From assembly GCA_963715025.1 (NCBI GenBank), contig CAVQQQ010000002.1, positions 806,001 through 870,000 of the forward strand: 64,000 nucleotides of DNA, in the 5' to 3' direction. Of this stretch, positions 43,806 to 56,079 are shown piece after piece (the stretch's first letter is position 1; each line of letters starts with the position of its first letter). This stretch comes from DASSJT01 sp963715025. GTDB taxonomy: Bacteria; Actinomycetota; Actinomycetes; Actinomycetales; Dermatophilaceae. A program made the translations under genes and the position numbers. Under the pieces are notes generated by a model. The model saw only the letters and a list, made by a program, of their open reading frames with translations, made no database searches and had not been told where the DNA came from.

Positions 43806-45026
43806 TCAGCCGACGACGGCCCTCCTCAGGTCGTCCACACGGTCGAGGCGCTCCCAGGTGAAGCCCTCCTGACCGCGAACCTCGCCGGTGCGGCCGAAGT
43901 GGCCATACGCGGCCGTTGGCTTGTAGATCGGGCGCAGCAGGTCGAGGTGCTCGACGATGGCCGCCGGGCGCAGGTCGAACACCGAGGAGATCGCCTTCTG
44001 GATGGCGTCGATCGGTGCGGCCTCGGTGCCGAAGGTCTCCACGTAGAGGCCGACCGGCTGGGCCTTGCCGATGGCGTAGGCGACCTGAACCTCGCAGCGC
44101 CGGGCCAGGCCGGCGGCGACGACGTTCTTGGCCACCCAGCGCATGGCGTACGCGGCGGAGCGGTCGACCTTCGACGGGTCCTTGCCGGAGAAGGCGCCGC
44201 CGCCGTGGCGCGCCATGCCGCCATAGGTGTCGACGATGATCTTGCGGCCGGTGAGGCCGGCGTCGCCCATCGGGCCGCCGATCTCGAACCGGCCGGTCGG
44301 GTTGATCAGGCTGCGGTAGTTGGAGGTGTCGAGCACGGTGCCCGAGTCGGCGAGCTCGGCCAGGACCGGCTTGATGACCTTCTCGGTGATGTCGGGTGCC
44401 AGCAGCTCCTCCAGCGAGACATCGGCGGCGTGCTGGGTCGAGAGCACCACCGTGTCGAGGTTGACCGCGCGGTCACCGTCGTAGCCGATCGTGACCTGGG
44501 TCTTGCCGTCGGGCCGCAGGTAGGCCACCTCGCCGCTCTTGCGGACCAGGGTCAGACGCTCGGCCAGGCGGTGGGCCAGGAAGATCGGCAGCGGCATGTA
44601 CTCGGCGGTGTCGTCACAGGCGTAGCCGAACATGAGCCCCTGGTCGCCGGCGCCCTGCTTGTCGAGCGGGTCGATGCCGCCGGTGCGGTTCTCGTACGCG
44701 GTGTCGACGCCCTGGGCGATGTCGGGGCTCTGCTGACCGATCGACACCTCGACTCCGCAGGAGGCGCCGTCGAACCCCTTCGTGGACGAGTCGTAGCCGA
44801 TGTCCAGCACGGTCTCGCGGACGATCGAGGGGATGTCGACGTACCCCTCGGTGGTCACCTCGCCCGCCACGTGGACCAGCCCGGTGGTGACCATGGTCTC
44901 GACGGCCACCCGGCTGCGCGGGTCCTGGTCGAGCATCGCGTCGAGGATCGAGTCTGAGATCTGGTCGCAGATCTTGTCCGGGTGACCCTCGGTGACGGAC
45001 TCGGACGTGAACAGGCGTGCGGACAC
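43806..45026 (-). CDS. metK: S-adenosylmethionine synthetase
   Basis: A 406-residue enzyme making SAM from methionine and ATP. Motifs: 'SVTEGHPDKICDQISDS', 'GAGDQGLMFGYAC', 'GGMARHGGGAFSGKDPSKVDRSA'. The GTG is set by AAGGAGAG 8 nt upstream. A GC-rich, strongly structured leader of about 100 nt precedes it. It follows coaBC in the same direction and ends 17 nt before priA. Confidence 0.97.
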   Translation of the reverse strand: MSARLFTSESVTEGHPDKICDQISDSILDAMLDQDPRSRVAVETMVTTGLVHVAGEVTTEGYVDIPSIVRETVLDIGYDSSTKGFDGASCGVEVSIGQQSPDIAQGVDTAYENRTGGIDPLDKQGAGDQGLMFGYACDDTAEYMPLPIFLAHRLAERLTLVRKSGEVAYLRPDGKTQVTIGYDGDRAVNLDTVVLSTQHAADVSLEELLAPDITEKVIKPVLAELADSGTVLDTSNYRSLINPTGRFEIGGPMGDAGLTGRKIIVDTYGGMARHGGGAFSGKDPSKVDRSAAYAMRWVAKNVVAAGLARRCEVQVAYAIGKAQPVGLYVETFGTEAAPIDAIQKAISSVFDLRPAAIVEHLDLLRPIYKPTAAYGHFGRTGEVRGQEGFTWERLDRVDDLRRAVVG

Positions 45027-45145
45027 CTGGGCTCTCCTTTGTGGCAGCGGCGGCTGGCTGGCGCTGCGGCGGCCCTCTGGCCCTGGGCCGGCCCTCAACT
45101 GGCTCGAGCCGGCGCCGCAGGAACTTCTCGCGAGTGTAACGGTGG
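45027..45145 (-). promoter_or_regulatory. metK leader: -10 box and long-range stem
   Basis: TACACT (45133-45138, minus strand) is a plausible -10 box. The leader pairs TGCGGCG with CGCCGCA (45065-45071 with 45113-45119), enclosing GGGCCGGCCC and GGCTCGAGCC palindromes. It does not match SAM riboswitch cores I know. Function, if any, unknown. Confidence 0.4.
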
Positions 45146-46429
45146 CTAGAGGATCTCCTGCACCGCGTCCCAGACTGCGGCGGCGATGTCCTCCTTGGAG
45201 GCCGGGCCGGCGTCCGTGACCCGGCTGGAGCCCTGGCGAAGGATGTGCACGGTGTTGTCGTCCTTGCCGAACGTCTTGTCCGTGCCGACCTCGTTGACGA
45301 CCAGGAGGTCACATCCCTTGCGCTCGAGCTTGGCCCGGCCGTGGTCGAGGACCGTGCCCTTGGCATCGCCGGTCTCGGCGGCGAAACCGACGATCACCGG
45401 GCTGCCCTGCTCGCCCCGGTCGCGCACCAGCTCGGCGAGGATGTCAGGGTTGCGCACGAGCTCGATGGTGGGCGCGGCCTCCGGGTGGGCCGAGTCGTGG
45501 GACTTCTTGATCTTGGCCGCCTCGTAGTGAGCCGGGCGGAAGTCGGCCACGGCCGCAGCCATGACGACGACGTGGGAGTCGACCGCCGCCTTGACGACGG
45601 CATCGCGCAGCTCGAGCGCCGTCTGCACCGGGATGACCTCGACCCCCGGTGGCGGCACCAGGGACGGGTTGGCGGTGACCAGAGTGACGTCGGCGCCCCG
45701 GCGCGCCGCCACGTGGGCGAGGGCGTAGCCCTGCTTGCCCGAGCTGCGGTTGCCGAGGAAGCGCACCGGGTCGAGGGGCTCGCGCGTGCCACCGGCACTC
45801 ACCACGACCTGTCGGCCCTCCAGTGGCAGGTATGCCGGTGAGCCGGCTTCTGCAGGCCGGCGCGCCCGGGTGCCGGCCTGGGTGCCGGCCTGGGCGGCGT
45901 GGTGACCCTCCAGGATGCGCCGGCACACGGCATACAGCTCCTCGGGCTCGGGCAGCCGGCCTGGGCCGGTATCGGCACCGGTGAGGCGCCCGCTCGCCGG
46001 CGGGATGATGTGGACGCCGCGCTCGGTGAGGGCCACGACGTTGGCCTGCGTGGCCGCGTGCTCCCACATCTCGGTGTGCATCGCCGGCGCCATCACGACC
46101 GGGCAGCGGGCCGTCAGCAGGACGTTGGTCAGGAGGTCGTCGGCCTGGCCGGTGGCCGCCTTGGCAAGCAGGTCGGCAGTGGCCGGCGCCACGACGACGA
46201 GGTCGGCGGTCTGGCCCAGCCGCACGTGGGGCACTTCGTGCACATTGGTCCACACGTCGGTCTGGACCGGCTTGCCGGACAGCGCGGCCCAGGTGGGCGC
46301 ACCAACGAACTTGAGGGCTGCGGCGGTCGGCACCACGGTGACGTCGTGCCCGTCCTCGGTGAACAGCCGCAGCAGCAGACAGGCCTTGTAGGCCGCAATG
46401 CCGCCGCTGACACCGAGGACGATCCGCAA
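45146..46429 (-). CDS. coaBC: Phosphopantothenoylcysteine decarboxylase/synthetase
   Basis: A 427-residue fusion for coenzyme A synthesis. The CoaC half (about 1-185) is an FMN decarboxylase with 'GVSGGIAAYKACLLL', the His in 'HEVPHVRL' and 'MAPAMHTEMW'. The CoaB half (about 205-427) joins cysteine to phosphopantothenate: 'SAGGTREPLDPVRFLGNRSSGKQG', 'AAAVADFRP', 'GFAAETGD'. The linker contains a short 'QAGTQAGT' repeat. It starts with TTG (46429), 4 nt after the rpoZ stop, with GAGGG as ribosome binding site; no ATG or GTG fits. Confidence 0.95.
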   Translation of the reverse strand: MRIVLGVSGGIAAYKACLLLRLFTEDGHDVTVVPTAAALKFVGAPTWAALSGKPVQTDVWTNVHEVPHVRLGQTADLVVVAPATADLLAKAATGQADDLLTNVLLTARCPVVMAPAMHTEMWEHAATQANVVALTERGVHIIPPASGRLTGADTGPGRLPEPEELYAVCRRILEGHHAAQAGTQAGTRARRPAEAGSPAYLPLEGRQVVVSAGGTREPLDPVRFLGNRSSGKQGYALAHVAARRGADVTLVTANPSLVPPPGVEVIPVQTALELRDAVVKAAVDSHVVVMAAAVADFRPAHYEAAKIKKSHDSAHPEAAPTIELVRNPDILAELVRDRGEQGSPVIVGFAAETGDAKGTVLDHGRAKLERKGCDLLVVNEVGTDKTFGKDDNTVHILRQGSSRVTDAGPASKEDIAAAVWDAVQEIL

Positions 46430-46433
46430 GGGA

Positions 46434-46697
46434 TCAGCCCTCGGTGGGCGTGGAGGTCAGTAGCCCCTCGTTGATCTCGCGCAGCGCGATGGACATCGGC
46501 TTCTCGTGGACCTCGGACTCGACGAGCGGGCCGACGTACTCGAGCAGGCCCTCCTGGAGCTGGGAGTAGTAGGCGTTGATCTGCCGCGCGCGCTTGGCCG
46601 AGAAGATGACCAGGGCGTACTTGGAGTCGGCCTTCTCGAGGAGGTCGTCGATCGGCGGGTTGGTGATGCCGATCGGGTTGGCCTGAGTACCGGACAC
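46434..46697 (-). CDS. rpoZ: RNA polymerase omega subunit
   Basis: An 87-residue subunit stabilising the RNA polymerase beta' chain. 'ITNPPIDDLLEKADSKYALVIFSAKRARQINAY' is the conserved core. GTG at 46697, 22 nt after the gmk stop. Confidence 0.95.
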   Translation of the reverse strand: MSGTQANPIGITNPPIDDLLEKADSKYALVIFSAKRARQINAYYSQLQEGLLEYVGPLVESEVHEKPMSIALREINEGLLTSTPTEG

Positions 46698-46719
46698 AGT
46701 GGTATCTCGTTTCGTCTCG

Positions 46720-47334
46720 CTAGTGGGATCCCATCAATGATACGAGTTCCTCCGCAGCGCGGCGAACGTCGTCGTTGACGATGGTGACGTCGAACTCGCT
46801 GGCAGCCGCAAGCTCGACCCGGGCGGTGGCCAGTCGGGCCGCGCGCTCGGCGGAGTCCTCAGTGCCCCTTCCGATCAGGCGGCGGACCAGCTCGTCCCAG
46901 CTCGGCGGGGCCAGGAAGACGAACAGCGCCTCCGGCATCGAGGCCTTGACCTGGCGCGCCCCCTGGAGGTCGATCTCCAGCATGGCCATGCGGCCCTGGG
47001 CGAGTGCCTCGGCCACGGGGTGGCGCGGGGTGCCGTACTTGGCCCGCCCATGCACCACGGCCCACTCGAGCAGATCCCCGGCCTCGCGCATCCGCTCGAA
47101 CTCGGCCTCGCTCACGAAGTGGTAATGCACACCGTCGATTTCGCCGGGCCGGGGGCGGCGGGTCGTCGCCGACACCGACAGCCAGACGTCGGGGAAGTGC
47201 TCTCGGACGTAGGCCGCGAGGGTGCCCTTTCCGACCGCGGTGGGCCCGGCCAGGACGACCAGGCGGTGGGGCGCTGTCGCGCTTGGGCCAGGCGGTGCAC
47301 TCGGCTCGGTGCGTGCGACCGGCGCGGAGCTCAC
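46720..47334 (-). CDS. gmk: Guanylate kinase
   Basis: A 204-residue kinase turning GMP into GDP. Walker A 'LAGPTAVGKGTL', GMP-binding 'SVSATTRRPRPGEIDGVHYHFVS' and 'LEIDLQGARQVKA' are present; the first about 22 residues are a Pro/Ala-rich extension. GTG overlaps the mihF stop by 4 nt, a conserved actinobacterial arrangement. Confidence 0.96.
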   Translation of the reverse strand: MSSAPVARTEPSAPPGPSATAPHRLVVLAGPTAVGKGTLAAYVREHFPDVWLSVSATTRRPRPGEIDGVHYHFVSEAEFERMREAGDLLEWAVVHGRAKYGTPRHPVAEALAQGRMAMLEIDLQGARQVKASMPEALFVFLAPPSWDELVRRLIGRGTEDSAERAARLATARVELAAASEFDVTIVNDDVRRAAEELVSLMGSH

Positions 47335-47648
47335 CCCTGGTCGAAGCGCGACAGCAGCGCTGAGATCTGGTTGGCGCCGAGGCCGCGGACGCGGCGGCTC
47401 TCGGAGATGCCGACCTCCTGCATGATCTGGCGGGCGCGCACCCGGCCGACACCCGGCATCGCCTCGAGGAGCGCGGAGACCTTCATCTTGCCGATGACCT
47501 CGTTGTCCTTGCCGTCGGCGATCACGTCGGCGATCGACCCGTGGGAGTACTTGAGGCGGTTCTTCACCGCGGCCCGCTCACGGCGCGCCACCGCCGCCTT
47601 CTCCAGGGCGGCTGCCCTCTGCTCCGGGGTCAGCGGGGGAAGCGCCAC
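47331..47648 (-). CDS. mihF: Integration host factor, actinobacterial type
   Basis: A 105-residue DNA-binding protein of the mIHF/sIHF family, unrelated to HU/IHF. A helical N-terminus ('TPEQRAAALEKAAVARRERAAVKNRLK') is followed by the helix-two-turn-helix 'LLEAMPGVGRVRARQIMQEVGI'. It bends and organises DNA. GTG at 47648 has AAGGAGA 7 nt upstream. The leader starts with a hairpin. Confidence 0.94.
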   Translation of the reverse strand: MALPPLTPEQRAAALEKAAVARRERAAVKNRLKYSHGSIADVIADGKDNEVIGKMKVSALLEAMPGVGRVRARQIMQEVGISESRRVRGLGANQISALLSRFDQG

Positions 47649-47700
47649 GTCTGGGTCTCCTTGGCGGTCGATCGTCAGGTGGGGATCGGAGAGGCTCGCG

Positions 47701-47746
47701 CGCCGCTGTGTCGTTTTCGGTGCCCCAGCGGCGAGAAGCCACTCTA
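47701..47746 (-). promoter_or_regulatory. mihF promoter and 5'-terminal stem-loop
   Basis: TAGAGT (47741-47746, minus strand) predicts a start near 47733, exactly where CGCCGCTG begins; that sequence pairs perfectly with CAGCGGCG ending at 47701 (8 bp, 17-nt loop). The transcript would thus begin with a stem-loop, about 85 nt before the GTG. The gap above (47747-47826) up to pyrF holds nothing else clear. Confidence 0.45.
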
Positions 47747-47826
47747 CGCGGGAACTTAGCGACACCCCGCCGAGGGCGCAACGGCTTCGGTCGGGAGGTG
47801 GCCGTTCTCCGGAGGCGGTGCGGCAC

Positions 47827-48708
47827 CTAACGGCGAGCCAGCGGCAGAAGGGCGGAAACCGCACGGGCGCAAGCACTCTGGAGGGCGGTCACGTCGGGTC
47901 CGGCGGCGAGGATCTCCCGGCTGCTGGTGGGCAGCACGTTGTGCAGCGCCGTGCCGAAGACTGTGCGCAGGTCCTCGACGGTGGCGCCCTGGGCGCCGAT
48001 GCCCGGAGCGAGCAGAGGGGCGTTGGCAGCGGCGAGATCGAGGCCGAGCTCCGCGACCGCCCGGCCCACCGTCGCCCCGACCACCATGCCCACGCTGCCG
48101 AGCCGGCCGGAAGCCGCCGCGGCGGCGTTGTCCGCCGCCACGCCTGCGACGATCGATGCTGCCACGGAGCCGCCGGGGCCGCCGGCGTGCTGCACCTGCC
48201 GCCCCTCCGGATTCGAGGTGAGGGCCAGGACGAAGACCCCTCGCCTGGTGGCCTCGGCGAGGTCGAGCGCCGGCCGCAGGGATTCGTAGCCGAGATAGGG
48301 GCTGACCGTGATCGCGTCGGCGCGCAGGCTTGACTCCTTGCCGAGATACGCCTGGGCGTACGCCGCCATGGTGGAGCCGATGTCACCGCGCTTGACGTCG
48401 AGCAGCGACAGCGTGCCGGTGTCGCGGAAGCCCTCGAGCACCCGCTCGAGGACGGCGACGCCGGCGCTGCCGTGGGCCTCGAAGAAGGCCGACTGCGGCT
48501 TGACCACCGCGACCCGGCCAGCGAAGGCCTCGACGCACGTCATGGCGAAGGACTCGAGACCGTGGGCGTCGACCGGGAGACCCCAGTCCCGGAGCAGCTG
48601 CGGGTGCGCGTCGATGCCCACGCAGAACGGCCCGAAGTCGTCGGTCGCCGCCCGGAGCCGCGGTCCGAAGGCCGTCGTTCTGCCGCCTCCCATGCCTGTG
48701 CTCGTCAC
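47827..48708 (-). CDS. pyrF: Orotidine 5'-phosphate decarboxylase
   Basis: A 293-residue long-form (type 2) PyrF making UMP. 'FCVGIDAHPQLLRDWGL', the catalytic Lys-Asp array 'LLDVKRGDIGSTMAAYA' and 'LAPGIGAQGA' are clear. GTG with GAGGGG upstream, 67 nt after pyrD. Last pyrimidine gene of the cluster. Confidence 0.95.
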   Translation of the reverse strand: MTSTGMGGGRTTAFGPRLRAATDDFGPFCVGIDAHPQLLRDWGLPVDAHGLESFAMTCVEAFAGRVAVVKPQSAFFEAHGSAGVAVLERVLEGFRDTGTLSLLDVKRGDIGSTMAAYAQAYLGKESSLRADAITVSPYLGYESLRPALDLAEATRRGVFVLALTSNPEGRQVQHAGGPGGSVAASIVAGVAADNAAAAASGRLGSVGMVVGATVGRAVAELGLDLAAANAPLLAPGIGAQGATVEDLRTVFGTALHNVLPTSSREILAAGPDVTALQSACARAVSALLPLARR

Positions 48709-48775
48709 GACCCGCCCCTCACGTCCCGGTCCCTCAAGTCGTGCTCCTCAAGCTGATCTCCTCACACACTGCTGC

Positions 48776-49822
48776 TCACACCATCCGGTCGTGGGCGATG
48801 CCCACAGCCCCCGCCAACGTGTCGAATCCGCGCTCCACCAGGAGGTCGGCGAGCTCGCTACCGACCCGCAGCGGGGCGAGCGGGTCGTTGAACGTCGCGG
48901 TCCCCACCTGGACCGCGCTCGCTCCCGCGGCCACCAGCTCCAGGGCGTCACGGCCGGTGCGGACTCCCCCGACGCCGATGATCGGGCCAGGGGGCACCAC
49001 GCCCTGGCGCATTGCGGCGTGGACCTGCCAGATCGCGCGCACGGCCACCGGCCGGATGCCTGGACCAGACAGGCCTCCCGTGACGCCGCCGAGATGCGGT
49101 CGCAGCAGGTCGGTGTCGATGGCCATGCCGAGCAGGGTGTTGATCATCGTGAGACCACTCGCGCCGGCCTCCATGCAGGCCTTGGCGATGGACACGATGT
49201 CGGTGACGTCCGGGCTCAGCTTGGCGAACACCGGCACCTCGTCGGGCAGCTGCTCGCGGACCATGGCGATGACCGTGGCAGACGAGAGGGGGTCGCAGGC
49301 GAACACCAGCCCCCGGTCGGCCACGTTGGGGCAGGAGATGTTGACTTCCACTCCGACAACCGCGTCGAAGGCAGCGCTATGGCGCAATACCGCTGCCACG
49401 TTGGCGAATTCGCTGCTGCTTGACCCGGCGATCGACACCAGGGCGCGTGCCTTGGCCGATTTGAGCCACGGAAGGTCGTCCTCGACGAAGGCGCGGATTC
49501 CCGGCCCCTGCAGCCCGATCGAGTTGAGCATGCCGCTGGGCGTCTCGGCCATGCGCGGTGTGCCGCGCCCGGAGCGCGGCTCCGCCATCACCGACTTGGT
49601 GACGAAGGCGCCCAGCCTGCTCACGTCGAAGAAGCGGTGCAGCTCCCGGCCGTTGGCGGCGCATCCCGAGGCGGTCATCAGCGGGTTGGGAAGAACCGCG
49701 CCGGCGAGGTCGACCCGCAGGTCGATCGCCGGGGCCGTCCGCGGTGAGCTTGGCGCCGACCCGCGCACCGACGCCCTGCTGAGTGCGGTGTCGGCTGCTG
49801 CGTCCCGCACGTCATGGCCCAT
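48776..49822 (-). CDS. pyrD: Dihydroorotate dehydrogenase, class 1B catalytic subunit
   Basis: A 348-residue FMN enzyme oxidising dihydroorotate to orotate. The active-site base Cys lies in 'VNISCPNVADRG' (class 1), with 'GLQGPGI' and 'VGGVRTGRDALE' as FMN loops. An adjacent pyrK marks it as the NAD-linked 1B type. About 30 N-terminal residues precede the usual start. ATG shares one base with the pyrK stop (TGATG). Confidence 0.94.
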   Translation of the reverse strand: MGHDVRDAAADTALSRASVRGSAPSSPRTAPAIDLRVDLAGAVLPNPLMTASGCAANGRELHRFFDVSRLGAFVTKSVMAEPRSGRGTPRMAETPSGMLNSIGLQGPGIRAFVEDDLPWLKSAKARALVSIAGSSSSEFANVAAVLRHSAAFDAVVGVEVNISCPNVADRGLVFACDPLSSATVIAMVREQLPDEVPVFAKLSPDVTDIVSIAKACMEAGASGLTMINTLLGMAIDTDLLRPHLGGVTGGLSGPGIRPVAVRAIWQVHAAMRQGVVPPGPIIGVGGVRTGRDALELVAAGASAVQVGTATFNDPLAPLRVGSELADLLVERGFDTLAGAVGIAHDRMV

Positions 49823-50723
49823 CAGTGCCCACCCGCCCTGGGTGCGCCGACCGTGTCCTCAGGCACGCGGCATACCCCGTCGTGGAACGCGTCCCACCGC
49901 ACGAGGTCACCACGGAACACGGGCCCCTCGGCACACGAGCGCACCATCTTGGTGCGTCCGTCCTTGCCCCGCACGGGCAGCACGCAGGTCATGCACACCC
50001 CGACGCCGCAGGCCATGGCCTCCTCGACGGCCACCTGGGCGACAGCACCGTGCGCCGCAGCCACCTCGGTCACCGACCGGAGCATCGCCATCGGCCCGCA
50101 GGCATAGACGACGGCAGCGCCGCAGCGTTCGATGACATCTGGCAGCACGTCTGACACCCAGCCTCGATGTCCCAGCGAGCCGTCGTCGGTCGTCACGGTC
50201 ACACCGTCGGCGCTCCGTCGGGCCTCGCCGACGCCGAACAGCCGCGACTCGGACGCGGCGCCCAGCACCATCTCCACGTGGCTTCCACGCTCGCGCAGGC
50301 CCTCGGCGAGCCAGAAGAGCGGGGCGCTGCCGTAGCCACCACCGACGAGCACGCAGGCCACCGGCTCAGTCGGGAGGGGGAAGGGCCGCCCGAGGGGGCC
50401 GATGATGCTGGTCTCCTCGTGGGCACGCATGCGGGTGATCCACTCGGTGCCCGGTCCGTGGGCGGCGACCACGACGTCGACCGTGCCCCCGTACATTCCG
50501 GAGGGGCTGACCCGGTGGATCGAGAAGCAGCGCCGCAGCAGGTGGGCCGACGTGGGGCCGCCGACGGAGAGCGCGACGAACTGCCCGGGCCGGGCCGTTT
50601 CCGCGACGCCGGGCGCGGCGAAGGTGAGGTGGTGGTAGGCGCCCACCCGACGAGAGGCGATGAGCTCGCCGTCCAGCTCCGCGATGCGGCGGTCGACCGT
50701 CGGGCCCGAGGGGACGGCCGAGC

Positions 50724-50727
<4 letters not shown>
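49822..50727 (-). CDS. pyrK: Dihydroorotate dehydrogenase electron transfer subunit
   Basis: A 301-residue FAD and 2Fe-2S protein passing electrons from PyrD to NAD. 'RRCFSIHRV' binds FAD, 'LVGGGYGSAPLFWLAEGL' NAD, and the cluster cysteines are in 'AMACGVGVCMTC' with a fourth in 'VRSCAEGP'. GTG overlaps the carB stop by 4 nt. Confidence 0.94.
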
Positions 50728-54028
<3,301 letters not shown>

Positions 54029-54029
<1 letters not shown>

Positions 54030-55276
54030 CAGCGGCCACCCTCCTGCTGCATCACCACGGTCGCGCTCGTCGCCGCTCCGGGCCTCGCTCCTTCGTCGCT
54101 CGTGTCCTCGCGCCATCCTCGCCGCTCCATAAGCTCGGCGAACCGGTCGAAGAGGTATGCCGCGTCGTGCGGCCCGGCCGCGGCCTCGGGGTGGTACTGC
54201 ACCGAATAGGCAGGCAGGTCAAGGCATTCCAGTCCCTCGACCACGTCGTCGTTGAGGCACACATGCGACACACGCACCCGCCCGTATGCCGTGCCGTCGC
54301 CATCCGCGGGCGCCGGCACCTCCCCGGTGGTGGGCGCGTCCACCGCGAAGCCATGGTTGTGGGCGGTCACCTCGACCTTGCCGGTGGTCTTGTCGATCAC
54401 CGGCTGGTTGATCCCGCGGTGGCCATACTTCAGCTTGTAGGTACCGAAGCCCAGGGCACGGCCCAGGAGCTGGTTGCCGAAACAGATGCCGAAGAACGGC
54501 AGGCGGGCATCGAGGACCTCGCGCAGGACGCTCACCTCGTGGTCGGCGGTCGCCGGGTCGCCGGGACCGTTGGAGAAGAACACGCCGTCGGGGTCGACAG
54601 CCCGGATGTCGTCGAAGGTGCTGGTCGCCGGGAGGACGTGCACCTCGATCCCGTGCTGTGCCATCAGCTGCGGCGTCATGGCCTTGATGCCCAGGTCGAC
54701 CGCCGCCACGATGAACCGCCGCTCCCCCACGGCGGGCACCACATACGCCTCGGCTGTGGTGACCTCCTCGGCCAGTGCAGCCCCCTTCATGGGTGGCGCG
54801 GAGGCGACGACCGCGCGGAGCTGCTCGACCGGCATACCCGCTGCGTCTCCGCTGAAGATGCCGGCCCGCATGGCACCGCGCTCGCGCAGGTGGCGGGTCA
54901 GTGCACGGGTGTCGACCCCACAGATGCCGACGACCCCCTGGTCGCGCAGTTCGTCCTCGAGCGAGCGCCGGCTGCGCCAGTTCGACGGCCGCAGGGCCGG
55001 GTCGCGCACGACGTAGCCGGCTACCCAGATCCGGCGCGACTCGCCGTCCTCGTCGTTCACCCCCGTATTGCCGACGTGCGGGGCGGTCATGACCACGACC
55101 TGGCGGTGGTAGGACGGATCGGTCAGGGTCTCCTGGTAGCCCGTCATGCCGGTCGAGAAGACCGCCTCGCCCACGGTCTGGCCGATGGCGCCGTAGGACT
55201 CACCGGTGAAGGACCGGCCGTCCTCGAGAACCAGCACCGCCGGGGGCCGGTCGATCAGGACGCTGCTCCTGCTCAT
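54029..55276 (-). CDS. carA: Carbamoyl phosphate synthase small subunit
   Basis: A 415-residue glutaminase subunit. The N-terminal half has 'GEAVFSTGMTGYQETLTDPSY'; the class I amidotransferase has its Cys in 'FFGICFGNQLLGRALG' and His/Glu in 'VQYHPEAAAGP'. ATG overlaps the preceding PH-like gene by 4 nt. Confidence 0.96.
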
Positions 55277-56079
55277 GCGTCGTTCTTGCTCTGGGTGTGG
55301 AAGGTGTCGGCGGTCGCCTCTTCGCGCGCGGAGTCCGCCGTCGGGTCCTCGGGCGCTCTCGCTATCTCGTCCTTCGGGTGAGATGGAGGCGCGTCGGACG
55401 CCGCGTCGGACCCGGGCTGCTGGTCCGGTGCCGGGTCCCCCGCATGGTCGGCGGTCAGGCCCGGCTCGGAGGGGTGGACCGGCTCCTGCACCTCGCGGGC
55501 GCCGGTGTGCCACCAGAGGGCGGCCTCGATCTTCTCCAGGTCGGCGCGATGGCGGGGCAGGAAGCCGGTCTCGTAGAGCGTCCCGTCGTCGGCACGCCAG
55601 GTGAGAACGGCCAGGCGAGGCGTGCCCATGAACTTGCCGGCCATGCCCCGGTCGCGCCGGAAGGCCTTGAGCCGGTCCGCGGCGATGAACACGTCCTGCT
55701 CACCGGCGCGCTGGAGCTCGACGAGGTGATCGGCGTCGCCACGGTGCACCAGGAGCACAGCAGCGGAGCGGTTGCCCAGGCCTTCCACGGTGACCCGCTC
55801 GTGGTGCGAAAGGGCCGTCGTGGTGGAGATGTAGGTGCCCTCGGCACGGACGTCGTAGTCTGCCTCCGTCGCCGCCACCTGGATCCCGGGCTCGCGGTCG
55901 GAGTCCTCGCCCCGGGTGCCGGAAACGATGCCGGGAGCGGCGTCGAGGCGGGGACCGGAGGCGACGGCCACCGACGCGGAGGTATGCCGCCTGCGCTTGC
56001 GCTGCCAGGCCAAGTAGAGCCCGGCGTAGACGAGCCCGAGCACGATGAGGAGCACCCCGACGGCCTGCGGACGTGTCAC
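55273..56079 (-). CDS. Membrane-anchored PH-like domain protein in the pyr operon
   Basis: A 268-residue protein: one N-terminal membrane helix ('AVGVLLIVLGLVYAGLYLAW'), a basic stop 'QRKRRR', then a beta-rich PH-like domain (about 70-185; 'ALSHHERVTVEGLGNRSAAVLLVHRGD', 'VFIAADRLKAFRRD', 'LAVLTWRADDGTLYETGF'), and an acidic disordered tail of about 70 residues. Wedged between pyrC and carA with 4-nt overlaps on both sides, so it is made with the pyrimidine enzymes. No function is known; membrane docking of the pathway is only a guess. Confidence 0.8.
   Translation of the reverse strand: MTRPQAVGVLLIVLGLVYAGLYLAWQRKRRRHTSASVAVASGPRLDAAPGIVSGTRGEDSDREPGIQVAATEADYDVRAEGTYISTTTALSHHERVTVEGLGNRSAAVLLVHRGDADHLVELQRAGEQDVFIAADRLKAFRRDRGMAGKFMGTPRLAVLTWRADDGTLYETGFLPRHRADLEKIEAALWWHTGAREVQEPVHPSEPGLTADHAGDPAPDQQPGSDAASDAPPSHPKDEIARAPEDPTADSAREEATADTFHTQSKNDA

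Noticed and set aside
45027..45145. SAM riboswitch before metK
   Set aside because: I could not find the conserved cores of SAM-I, SAM-II or SAM-IV; kept only as a structured leader.
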